64,000 nt of DNA from an uncultured Spartobacteria bacterium (GTDB lineage: Bacteria > Verrucomicrobiota > Verrucomicrobiia > Chthoniobacterales > JAATET01): positions 1 through 64,000 of the forward strand of contig CALGTD010000068.1 of NCBI GenBank assembly GCA_937901895.1. The letters are read 5' to 3'. Both the position numbers and the translations under genes were made by a program. Below, piece after piece: positions 1-7,515 of this stretch (positions are counted from its first letter, which is position 1; each line of letters starts with the position of its first letter). The notes beneath the pieces are model-generated. The model had not been told where the DNA came from, did no database searches, and saw nothing but the letters and a program-made list of their open reading frames with translations.

Positions 1-720
1 ATTCGCGCGATCACAGCCGCGATCCGAGTGACGGAAGCCGGCATCGAGCGGGCGTTCGAGATCCTCGCGAAGGCCCGGATTCGCAAGGACCGCAAACTCG
101 AATGGGGCTCCGGCGTGCTGACGGCGGAACGCCTCCGCGCGGAACTCGAGGCGGCGATGCTGTATCAGGGCGCCGTGGCGGCAAACGACTCGATCGTGGC
201 GTGCGGCAACCAGGCATGCGATCCGCACGAACGCGGTCACGGTCCGCTGCGTGCAAACGAACTGATCATTCTCGATGTCTTCCCGCGCATCGCGAAGACG
301 GGCTTCTACGGCGATCTCACGCGAACCGTCGTGCGGGGTCGCGCGACCGGCGCCCAGCGCCGGCTTTGGGAAACCTGCCTCGAGGGACATCAGCACGCGC
401 TGCGGGCGCTGAAACCCGGGGTCCGGGGCAGTCGTGTGCAGGAGGACGTGCGGACCTTCTTCACCGACCGCGGATATCCCACGGAGCAGAAGGACGACCG
501 CTGGACCGGATTCTTCCACGGCCTCGGGCACGGGTTGGGCCTCGATCTGCACGAGAATCCGCGCATTGCAGCCACGACACTTCGTGCGGGCCAGGTGTTC
601 ACGGTCGAACCAGGAATCTATGTCCCGGGTATCGGCGGCGTCCGCCACGAGGATGTCGTCACGATCACAGACAGTGGACACCGGATGCTGAGCCGGATCC
701 CGAAGCCGCTGGAAATTTGA
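1..720 (+). CDS. M24 family metallopeptidase (Xaa-Pro aminopeptidase-like), 5' end outside window
   Basis: The reading frame is open from the first base, so this is the C-terminal part of a longer protein; the GTG at 28 is probably internal. The pita-bread M24 fold is recognisable from its five metal ligands in order: Asp at 274 (LDVFP), Asp at 313 (GDLTRT), His at 529 (GLGHGLGLD), Glu at 607 (TVEPGIY) and Glu at 649 (RHEDVV). Family members are cytoplasmic dinuclear-metal enzymes that remove an N-terminal residue preceding proline, or act on related dipeptides. All ligands are present, so activity is expected. The missing N-terminal creatinase-like domain prevents telling PepP from PepQ or other members. 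A 74-base gap separates it from the next gene on the same strand. Confidence 0.9.
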   Translation: MRAITAAIRVTEAGIERAFEILAKARIRKDRKLEWGSGVLTAERLRAELEAAMLYQGAVAANDSIVACGNQACDPHERGHGPLRANELIILDVFPRIAKTGFYGDLTRTVVRGRATGAQRRLWETCLEGHQHALRALKPGVRGSRVQEDVRTFFTDRGYPTEQKDDRWTGFFHGLGHGLGLDLHENPRIAATTLRAGQVFTVEPGIYVPGIGGVRHEDVVTITDSGHRMLSRIPKPLEI

Positions 721-794
721 CCGGTTTCTCTTGCGTTGAACGTCGCGCAGGGAAAGTTGTCTCTCACAACGAATTCCGAATTTCCTGAACCGTT

Positions 795-1499
795 ATGATG
801 CTTTGGATCATTCTTATTGGCGTTCCGATGCTGCTCGGACTCATCGCACAGGCGAAGGTTTCCTCGGCATTCAACACCTGGAAGAACGTTCGAGCATCGT
901 CGAACGTGACCGGCGCCCAGGCCGCACGGGAAATTCTGCGCGCGGCGAACATCCACGATGTCGAGGTCGTCGAGATCAACGACATGCTCGGCGACCATTA
1001 TGATCCCGTCCACAAACGACTGTGCCTGTCGTCGGACGTGTATCACACGCCATCGGTGGCGGCGCTCGGAATCGCTGCACACGAGGTCGGTCACGCCATC
1101 CAGCACGCGAAGGCCTACGCTCCGCTCAAGCTGCGGATGGCCGTCGTCCCGGCGACGGCGTTCGTCTCCAGGGCGCTGCCGCTCCTGCTTATCGCCGGCC
1201 TTTTCCTCCCGGCAATGATGGGACTCTCAGGCGCGTTCACGTATCAGGTCATCATGCTCGTGGCGATCTGTTACGCCGTCATCGCCGCCTTCCAGCTCAT
1301 CACCCTTCCGGTCGAGTTCGACGCCTCCCGCAGGGCGAAAATCATCCTCAATCAGATGGGGCTGGTCCAGCCCGGCACGGAGGCTTCCGGAGTGAACAAC
1401 GTGCTCGACTCCGCCGCGCTCACCTACGTCGCCGCGTTCGTTGCCTCCCTGGGGCAGCTTCTCTACTGGATCTTCATTCTGCAAGGCAACCGCCGGTGA
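795..1499 (+). CDS. YugP-type neutral zinc metallopeptidase, membrane protein
   Basis: This 234-residue protein has the usual length of the YugP/zinc-dependent neutral peptidase family. It begins with a hydrophobic segment (MMLWIILIGVPMLLGL). It carries the zinc motif HEVGHA, in the context AAHEVGHAIQHAKAY at about residues 95-109, and then has several hydrophobic segments in the C-terminal half. The position of the active-site helix between membrane segments suggests a membrane-embedded or membrane-associated protease; its substrate is unknown in the family. ATG codons lie at 795 and 798, and the first is used here. Its stop overlaps the GTG start of thiD, so the two are probably co-transcribed and translationally coupled. 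Confidence 0.88.
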   Translation: MMLWIILIGVPMLLGLIAQAKVSSAFNTWKNVRASSNVTGAQAAREILRAANIHDVEVVEINDMLGDHYDPVHKRLCLSSDVYHTPSVAALGIAAHEVGHAIQHAKAYAPLKLRMAVVPATAFVSRALPLLLIAGLFLPAMMGLSGAFTYQVIMLVAICYAVIAAFQLITLPVEFDASRRAKIILNQMGLVQPGTEASGVNNVLDSAALTYVAAFVASLGQLLYWIFILQGNRR

Positions 1500-2317
1500 G
1501 TCGCGTGCGCTCCGCCCCGCCGCCGGTCCTTACCATCGCCGGCTCCGACAATTCCGCCGGCGCCGGCGTGCAGGCGGACTCGAAAACAATCACCGCCCTG
1601 GGCGGCTACGCGCTCACTGCGATCACGTGCGTCGTCGCGGAAATTCCGGGGAAGGTCTCCGCCATCCAACCGGTGCGGCCGGCCATCGTCGCCGAGCAGG
1701 TGCAGCTTGCCTTCGAGGCATTCCCCATCGCCGCGGTGAAGACGGGAATGCTCTACTCCGGAGCGATCCTCGACGCAGCAGTCGATGCGCTTCTCGCGGC
1801 GACACGTCGGAACAAGACGAAACCGGCTCTCGTGGTGGACCCCGTGATGGTCGCCTCAAGCGGGGACCTGCTGATGAAGCCGGCCGCGATTCAGACCTAC
1901 CGGCGCCGACTGCTGCCGCTTGCCACCCTGGTCACCCCGAATCTGAACGAACTCTCCATCCTCGCGGATTGCCCCATTTCCTCGCTTGCGGAAATGGAGG
2001 AGGCTGGCCGACGTCTCGCGACCGACTACCAGACCGCCTTTTTGCTCAAGGGCGGCCACCTTCGCGGCCGGACGGCGGTGGATCTGCTCGTCGGTCCGGA
2101 CGGACGATGTGAAAAATTCTCCGCGCCATTTGTCCGCAATGCCGATCCCCACGGCACCGGGTGCACGTATTCCGCGGCGATTGCCACCGGGTTGGCGCAG
2201 GGTCGGTCCCTTCGCGAGGCGGTCGCCGCTGCGAAGGCGTTCATCACGGCTGCCATCCGCCATCGTCACCGCTGGGGATCCACGGAAATTCTCGGTCACG
2301 CCGCAGTCCACGGGTAG
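1496..2317 (+). CDS. thiD: Hydroxymethylpyrimidine/phosphomethylpyrimidine kinase
   Basis: The 273-residue product phosphorylates HMP and HMP-phosphate to HMP-PP for thiamine synthesis in the cytoplasm. The ribokinase-fold signatures are present: the N-terminal substrate loop TIAGSDNSAGAGVQADSKT and the C-terminal anion-hole motif DPHGTGCTYSAAIA. The length matches the family (about 270). The GTG at 1496 overlaps the stop of the upstream peptidase gene as GTGA; a second in-frame GTG at 1505 is possible. No other thiamine gene is nearby and no TPP riboswitch was seen. The neighbouring context therefore does not say whether it serves de novo synthesis or salvage. Confidence 0.93.
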   Translation: MSRVRSAPPPVLTIAGSDNSAGAGVQADSKTITALGGYALTAITCVVAEIPGKVSAIQPVRPAIVAEQVQLAFEAFPIAAVKTGMLYSGAILDAAVDALLAATRRNKTKPALVVDPVMVASSGDLLMKPAAIQTYRRRLLPLATLVTPNLNELSILADCPISSLAEMEEAGRRLATDYQTAFLLKGGHLRGRTAVDLLVGPDGRCEKFSAPFVRNADPHGTGCTYSAAIATGLAQGRSLREAVAAAKAFITAAIRHRHRWGSTEILGHAAVHG

Positions 2318-2377
2318 CCTACACTGCGAAATCTGTGGACGAACCCTCCGTTCGTGCCTCAAAAAGGGCGGCTTCCT

Positions 2378-3895
2378 ATGTCCGAAAAAACCGCCATCTC
2401 GCCGCGTCGCGCGGAGGATTTTCCCGAATGGTATCAGCAGGTCGTGCGCGCCGCCGATCTCGCCGAAAACTCGGAGGTGCGTGGATGCATGGTCATCAAG
2501 CCGTGGGGCTACGCGCTTTGGGAACGGATGCAGGGCGGCCTCGACGCGATGTTCAAGGAGACGGGCCATCGCAACGCGTATTTCCCGCTCTTCATCCCGC
2601 TCTCACATCTGCAAAAGGAAGCGGACCACGTCGAGGGCTTCGCGACGGAATGCGCCGTTGTCACCCACCACCGGCTGGAAAAATCGGCGGATGGCACGCT
2701 CGTGCCCGCCAGCCCGCTGAACGAGCCGCTCGTTGTCCGACCGACATCGGAAACGATCATCGGCGCAACCTATGCGAAGTGGGTTTCGTCGTATCGTGAC
2801 CTGCCGATTCTCATCAACCAATGGGCCAACGTGGTCCGCTGGGAGATGCGGCCGCGCATGTTCCTTCGAACCGCGGAGTTCCTCTGGCAGGAGGGTCATA
2901 CCGCACACGAGACAGAGGCCGAGGCGATCGAGGAAACCGAGAAGATGCTCGGAGTCTATGAAACGTTCGTTCGCGACTGGCTGGCGATTCCCGTGATCAC
3001 CGGAGAAAAGAGCGAGAGCGAACGCTTTCCCGGCGCGGTCAGGACGCTCTGCATCGAAGCCATGGTGCAGGACCGCAAGGCAATCCAGGCCGGCACCTCC
3101 CATTTTCTCGGACAGAATTTCGCGAAGGCCTCGGGCATCCAGTTTCAGGGACGGGACGGCCAGCTCCAGCATGCATGGACGACGAGCTGGGGGGTGAGCA
3201 CGCGACTCATCGGCACGCTCATCATGGCGCACGGCGACGACGACGGAGTGATTCTTCCCCCCCGTGTGGCCCCGTCGCAGGTGGTCATCCTGCCAATCAC
3301 TCCCAAGCCGGAAACACGCGATGCCGTTCTCGACGCCGCGCGCAAACTTGCGGCGGAGCTGCGCACGCAGACGTTCTGCGGAGAGCCGCTGCGTGTGGAG
3401 GTGGACGAGCGCGACATCGGTGGCGGCGTGAAAAACTGGGAGTGGATCAAGCGTGGCGCGCCGATTCGCATCGAGATCGGACCGCGTGATCTCGAAAGTG
3501 GATCGCTCGCCCTCGCCCGACGCGACCTGCCGCCGAAGCAGAAGGAGTTTTTCCCGCAAGCCGAGGCCGCTTCGCGCGTGCCGGGAATCCTCGGAGAAAT
3601 CCAGGCTACATTGCTGGCCCGGGCCACCGAGTTTCGCGACGCGCATACCCGCGTGATCAACTCGAAGGAGGAATTCTACGCGTGGTTCACGCCGACGAAC
3701 CCACAGAAACCCGAGGCGCACGGCGGCTTCGCGCTCGCGCATTGGAACGGCAGCGCCGAGGTCGAGGCGAAGATCAAGGAAGACCTCAAGGTGACGATTC
3801 GCTGCATTCCATTTGACAGGGACGCGGAGCCCGGAACGTGCATCTTCACCGGCGGACCGAGCCGGCAGCGCGTTGTTTGGGCGAAGTCGTATTGA
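2378..3895 (+). CDS. proS: Prolyl-tRNA synthetase, eukaryote/archaeal-type (short form)
   Basis: The 505-residue class II synthetase charges tRNA-Pro with proline. The N-terminal block (IKPWGYALWERMQ, YFPLFIP) and the catalytic core RPTSETIIG and QEGHTAHET are typical of the eukaryote/archaeal ProRS form. It has no room for the inserted editing domain of the E. coli form. An anticodon-binding domain follows (VVILPI at about residue 305). A C-terminal domain then ends in WAKSY, as is usual for this type. The ATG at 2378 fits the family N-terminus; an in-frame GTG at 2354 would add eight residues. A TAGCCT box at 2315-2320 could be a -10 element, but no good -35 precedes it. The gene converges on kdsB. 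Confidence 0.95.
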   Translation: MSEKTAISPRRAEDFPEWYQQVVRAADLAENSEVRGCMVIKPWGYALWERMQGGLDAMFKETGHRNAYFPLFIPLSHLQKEADHVEGFATECAVVTHHRLEKSADGTLVPASPLNEPLVVRPTSETIIGATYAKWVSSYRDLPILINQWANVVRWEMRPRMFLRTAEFLWQEGHTAHETEAEAIEETEKMLGVYETFVRDWLAIPVITGEKSESERFPGAVRTLCIEAMVQDRKAIQAGTSHFLGQNFAKASGIQFQGRDGQLQHAWTTSWGVSTRLIGTLIMAHGDDDGVILPPRVAPSQVVILPITPKPETRDAVLDAARKLAAELRTQTFCGEPLRVEVDERDIGGGVKNWEWIKRGAPIRIEIGPRDLESGSLALARRDLPPKQKEFFPQAEAASRVPGILGEIQATLLARATEFRDAHTRVINSKEEFYAWFTPTNPQKPEAHGGFALAHWNGSAEVEAKIKEDLKVTIRCIPFDRDAEPGTCIFTGGPSRQRVVWAKSY

Positions 3896-3902
3896 CCGAA
3901 CG

Positions 3903-3916
3903 CGGACGCCCGTCCG
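3903..3916. terminator. Possible bidirectional hairpin between proS and kdsB
   Basis: A perfect GC-rich inverted repeat (CGGACG, two bases, CGTCCG) sits exactly between the two convergent stop codons. It has no T tract on either side. It may slow polymerase or protect 3' ends, but a terminator function is only inferred. Confidence 0.28.
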
Positions 3917-4666
3917 TCAGCGACGCAGCGCCCTCTCGGCCTCGGCAAGATCCTCAGGCGTGTCCACGCCGATGCTTCGGCGCTTCGTGACAACGAGACG
4001 GATGCGCGCACCCATCTCAAGCGCCCGAAGTTGCTCGAGCTTCTCGGCCTGCTCGAGCGGCGTCGGCTTCCATTTCACAAACTGCAGCAGGAACCTCCGC
4101 CGGTAGGCGTAGATGCCAAGATGGTGAAGAAACACAGGGCCGGTGATTCGTGATCCTGCGCCGCCCACCGCGTCACGCACGAAGGGAATCGGACTACGGG
4201 AAAAATACAGGGCGTTGCCGAGACGGTCGGCAACGACCTTCACGTTGTTCGGATTCGCCACGGCGGCGGGATCCGTGAACGGCGTGGCCGCAGTGACCAT
4301 TTCGGAGCGCGGATGAAGTTCCATTTCCCCCACCAGTCGATCGATCAACCGAGGCTCGATCGTCGGCTCGTCGCCCTGCACATTGACGATGACGGATACT
4401 CCGCGCAGCTTCGCCGCCACTTCACCGAGCCGGTCGGATCCGCTGGGATGATCGGGCGAGGTCACCGAGACCTCCGCCCCAAAATCGAATGCTGCCTCAG
4501 CGATCCGCATGTCGTCCGTCGCCACGATCACGCGATCGAGTCTGCGCGCCCGCAGGCATCGCTCCCACACATGTCGCACGAGCGGTTTGCCACCCAGCAT
4601 CGCGAGCGGCTTGCCCGGAAACCGAACGGAGGCCCAGCGGGCCGGAATGATCGCTACGGCAGGCAT
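3917..4666 (-). CDS. kdsB: 3-deoxy-manno-octulosonate cytidylyltransferase (CMP-Kdo synthetase)
   Basis: The 249-residue enzyme activates Kdo with CTP for lipopolysaccharide inner-core assembly. It has the nucleotidyltransferase N-terminus IIPARWASVRFPGKPLA, the VNVQGDEP motif near residue 97 that binds nucleotide and metal, and the family motif HLGIYAYRRRFL. The C-terminus carries the usual GVDTPEDLAEAE. Length matches the family. It lies 7 bases downstream of gmhB on the same strand, so the two LPS-precursor genes probably form an operon. Its presence implies a Kdo-containing outer membrane. Confidence 0.95.
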   Translation of the reverse strand: MPAVAIIPARWASVRFPGKPLAMLGGKPLVRHVWERCLRARRLDRVIVATDDMRIAEAAFDFGAEVSVTSPDHPSGSDRLGEVAAKLRGVSVIVNVQGDEPTIEPRLIDRLVGEMELHPRSEMVTAATPFTDPAAVANPNNVKVVADRLGNALYFSRSPIPFVRDAVGGAGSRITGPVFLHHLGIYAYRRRFLLQFVKWKPTPLEQAEKLEQLRALEMGARIRLVVTKRRSIGVDTPEDLAEAERALRR

Positions 4667-4673
4667 CGTCGAA

Positions 4674-5231
4674 TTATCGAATGTGCCGGTTTAAAATCCA
4701 CTCCAGAGCTTGCGCGGCGTCTTCAGCCTCAAAATCCGCCCCACAGCCGGCGTGCTGTGCTCCATACCCCGAGCGCACGAGGATCGATCGCATTCCGGCC
4801 CGATGCCCGCATTCGACATCCGCAGGCTTGTCGCCAATGAACCAGCTGCGACGGACGTCGATTCCGAAGTCCCTCGCCGCCTCCTCCACCATTCCAATGT
4901 CGGGCTTGCGTCTCCGGGACGCCTGCGACGGTTCGTCAGGGCAAAAATACGTGCCATCGATCTGCCCGTCGAGCTGCCTCAGGAGTTCGACCTGCACCGC
5001 CTCGTATTCAGCAGGCGAAACGATTCCGCGCCCGATGCCACTTTGATTGGTGATAATCACTGCAAACCAGCCTGCCTTGCGCAACTCCTCCAAACGCGAC
5101 GTGATGCCGGGAATGACGCGGACATCCCGGGGATCCCGGCAGTAGTGAACCTCCTCCATCAACGTGCCGTCCCGGTCCAGAAACACAGCCGGCCGCAGCC
5201 CAGACGGAGAATGGCTCGCAGGAAAAGTCAT
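4674..5231 (-). CDS. gmhB: D,D-heptose 1,7-bisphosphate phosphatase-like HAD-IIIA enzyme
   Basis: The 185-residue protein is a small HAD phosphatase. It has motif I FLDRDGTLMEE, motif II ITNQSGIGRG, a zinc-loop-like segment and motif IV FIGDKPADVECG. The family removes the C7 phosphate of D-glycero-D-manno-heptose 1,7-bisphosphate on the way to ADP-heptose or GDP-heptose. Of the usual four-residue zinc loop (Cys-x-His plus Cys-x-Cys), only Cys in YFCPDEP is clear, so the zinc site may be reduced or absent. The ATG at 5231 puts motif I near residue 18, as in the family; the frame is open further upstream but lacks family similarity. Histidinol-phosphatase activity of the same fold is the main alternative. 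Confidence 0.85.
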   Translation of the reverse strand: MTFPASHSPSGLRPAVFLDRDGTLMEEVHYCRDPRDVRVIPGITSRLEELRKAGWFAVIITNQSGIGRGIVSPAEYEAVQVELLRQLDGQIDGTYFCPDEPSQASRRRKPDIGMVEEAARDFGIDVRRSWFIGDKPADVECGHRAGMRSILVRSGYGAQHAGCGADFEAEDAAQALEWILNRHIR

Positions 5232-5442
5232 CGGCGCAAAGAAGCCCCAGAAATGGCACCCGGCAAAACCGGAAGTCAAATCCCGTTTCCCCGGCGGGGG
5301 GACACATTCGAGGACTTCATGAAGACAAATGCTTGTTCCCGGCCGGGCGGTCGAGTCTGATATCCGGTGATTTGGAGCCATCCCCAGACTGTCGCCAAGA
5401 TGGTCAAATCGGGACTCTTCAGTTTTTGAAACTCTTCCCAAC

Positions 5443-6822
5443 GTGCGCACCACGAACGCCTCGCCCCCTACCGGCAACCGTCGCGGGCGCGCATGGTTGC
5501 ACGCATGCGCAGTTCTCGGAGGCATCTACTCCATCGCCGGACTTAGCGCCCAGAGCATTACCCCTCTCCAACTCGACACCACCTATGGAACGCTTCCCGA
5601 AGGACGCAGCTCCTCGGGCGGATGGCGAACACCCTCCCGACAGATAACGAGCCAGCCTTCAGGAGGGACCATACGGATCGGCCCGGCATCCATGGCTTTG
5701 GCCCTGGGGCTCGAGGTCGCCTACAATACGAACATCAATGCCTCGGGGATCGACCCCATCGGCGACATCAGTCTCACTCCGCGGTTTTCCATCGGAGTCC
5801 ACTGGCCCATCACACGCCAGAACGAACTCCATTTTCAGCTCGGCCTTCAATACCGCAGATATCTGTTTCACCCGGATTACAGCTTAAACCGGTTCATCAT
5901 CGACCCCGGCACGCTTCTGGAATACCGCGTGTTTACCGGTGACTTCGTCTTCACCATCTACGACGTCCCCGCGATCTATACCGAGCCAGACAACGATCCC
6001 GGAATCTTCAACACGGTCAACTTCCAGCAACTCCAGAACACCGCCGGCATTTCCATTCACCACAACCTCAATAAGCTCGTCACCACCCTCGGCTTTGAAC
6101 GCGTCGACACCCGCTCGCTGTCCGGCACCTATGAATCCAATAACGGCGTCTCTTATCGCGTCTACGGAACCACGTTTTATTCCGTAACCCCAACCACCCG
6201 CATCGGGGTTCGTGGAGTTCTTTCGACCAGAGATTACACAAACAACACACTCAATAATTACGTCTCCACACTCGCAGGCGCAGTCATCACCGGCTCAATC
6301 ACCCCACTGACGTCGTATCACGTCGAAATGGGAATCCAGAGCGCCTCTTACTCCGCAACCGGCAAACCCGAAAGCGAGCTGACCTTCACCGAAGTCGACG
6401 GGTTCAACGAGAATGTGAGAGGCACCTTGGGTGGCGGCAACTACGTCCAGCCATATTTCAGAATCGGAATTTCCAGCCAGCTCACCCGACACATCCAGCA
6501 TTCGGCGTCCTTCGTCCGCGAAGCTGAACCATCCTCAGTCTCGAACTACACGGAGCAGAATACCATCGCTTACAATGTCGACTGGAGGCTCAATCGAGTC
6601 GCAACCCTCGCTCTGTATGGCGGGTATACCCTTGGACAAATTTCCAGTTCGACGACCCCTATCGACTACTGGCAGCTAAATCTTCGGTCCCGTCTCTCTC
6701 TGGAGATCACTCGTGACACCAACCTTGCTTTCTTCTATGATTATTTGGTCAATGACTTGGCCGTATCCAATGGCAGCTACGATCGCTCGCGTTTTGGGGT
6801 GTCGCTTGGCTGGACGTTTTAA
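5443..6822 (+). CDS. Outer-membrane beta-barrel protein of polysaccharide export locus
   Basis: The 459-residue protein starts at a GTG. It has a long N-terminus with an arginine-rich stretch, then a hydrophobic segment ending GLSAQS, consistent with a signal peptide cleaved near residue 36. The rest is rich in alternating polar/aromatic beta-strand patterns (for example FSIGVHWPI, ELHFQLGLQYRRYL, FRIGISSQL). It ends in FGVSLGWTF, the terminal aromatic residue typical of BAM-inserted barrels. It resembles BBP2/VpsM-type barrels found in exopolysaccharide and exosortase loci. The next gene, which overlaps its 3' end, encodes an OPX lipoprotein, so it is a candidate outer-membrane pore for the glycan. 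The start is uncertain because no ATG is available in frame. Confidence 0.75.
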   Translation: MRTTNASPPTGNRRGRAWLHACAVLGGIYSIAGLSAQSITPLQLDTTYGTLPEGRSSSGGWRTPSRQITSQPSGGTIRIGPASMALALGLEVAYNTNINASGIDPIGDISLTPRFSIGVHWPITRQNELHFQLGLQYRRYLFHPDYSLNRFIIDPGTLLEYRVFTGDFVFTIYDVPAIYTEPDNDPGIFNTVNFQQLQNTAGISIHHNLNKLVTTLGFERVDTRSLSGTYESNNGVSYRVYGTTFYSVTPTTRIGVRGVLSTRDYTNNTLNNYVSTLAGAVITGSITPLTSYHVEMGIQSASYSATGKPESELTFTEVDGFNENVRGTLGGGNYVQPYFRIGISSQLTRHIQHSASFVREAEPSSVSNYTEQNTIAYNVDWRLNRVATLALYGGYTLGQISSSTTPIDYWQLNLRSRLSLEITRDTNLAFFYDYLVNDLAVSNGSYDRSRFGVSLGWTF

Positions 6823-7513
6823 GACACTCGGCGGCATTGTTGGCTGTGCGTTGGTTGCGTGTTTGAGCGGCTGCACGGCCGGGAGTGGAAGCACCGCACA
6901 CGAGGCGTTTTCGCCTCCGGGAGTTGCGGCACCAAAGGCGGCATCCTCGGCCGAGTTTTCGGCTCCCGCCCGGTCCATGGAGCGTCTCGACAACCGGCGT
7001 CCACTCTCGGTCGGTGACACGGTCAGTTATCAGATCGTCGAGGAGCGCGAGGCACCGGTAAATCTCGAGGTCGCCTCGTCCGGCGAAATCGAAGTCCCTT
7101 TGGTCGGCCGGGTTCCTGCCGCGGGCCGCACGCCGAAGGCGGTCGCCTATGCGATCAAGGCGGAACTGGAGAAGGAACTCTACAAGAAGGCAACCGTCAT
7201 CGTCGCTCTGCAGTCCGAAACGACCAGGCCCGAGGGAACCTTCTACGTCACGGGCCAAGTGCAAAGCCAGGGCCCGCAGGAAATCCCCCGGGGTGAGGAA
7301 ATAACGGTGGCTCAGGCGATTCTTCGCGCTGGCGGCTTTGCCGATTTTGCCGACAAACGCCGCGTCACGGTGGTTCGCAGGAATCCCGACGGCTCGATTG
7401 TTCGGACCGTCGTGGACGTGAAGGACGTTCTCGAAAAAGGCCATCTCGACAAGGACATCGTCCTGCAGCCGGGAGACTACGTGTTCGTCCGCGAGCGAAT
7501 GTTCAACTTCTAG
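6770..7513 (+). CDS. Polysaccharide export lipoprotein (OPX/Wza family, short form)
   Basis: The product (247 residues from ATG 6770) has a hydrophobic signal ending in the lipobox ACLSGC, with the lipidated Cys near residue 35. A Poly_export domain follows at about residues 80-155 (LSVGDTVSYQIV, GEIEVPLVGRV). One SLBB domain lies at about 160-235 (VTGQVQSQGPQEIPRG, LQPGDYVFVRERMF). It stops directly after the SLBB and lacks the C-terminal amphipathic helix with which Wza crosses the outer membrane. TTG codons at 6794 or 6806 would give a more normal signal length and a shorter overlap with the upstream barrel gene (17 bases instead of 53). It is expected to work with that barrel and the downstream Wzc-like protein. 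Confidence 0.88.
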   Translation: MAATIARVLGCRLAGRFKTLGGIVGCALVACLSGCTAGSGSTAHEAFSPPGVAAPKAASSAEFSAPARSMERLDNRRPLSVGDTVSYQIVEEREAPVNLEVASSGEIEVPLVGRVPAAGRTPKAVAYAIKAELEKELYKKATVIVALQSETTRPEGTFYVTGQVQSQGPQEIPRGEEITVAQAILRAGGFADFADKRRVTVVRRNPDGSIVRTVVDVKDVLEKGHLDKDIVLQPGDYVFVRERMFNF

Positions 7514-7515
7514 CC

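Noticed and set aside
5232..5442. Riboswitch or small RNA in the 211-base gap before the OM barrel gene
   Set aside because: Only short GC hairpins (for example CCCCGGCGGGG) and weak promoter-like boxes were seen, with no recognisable RNA family core.
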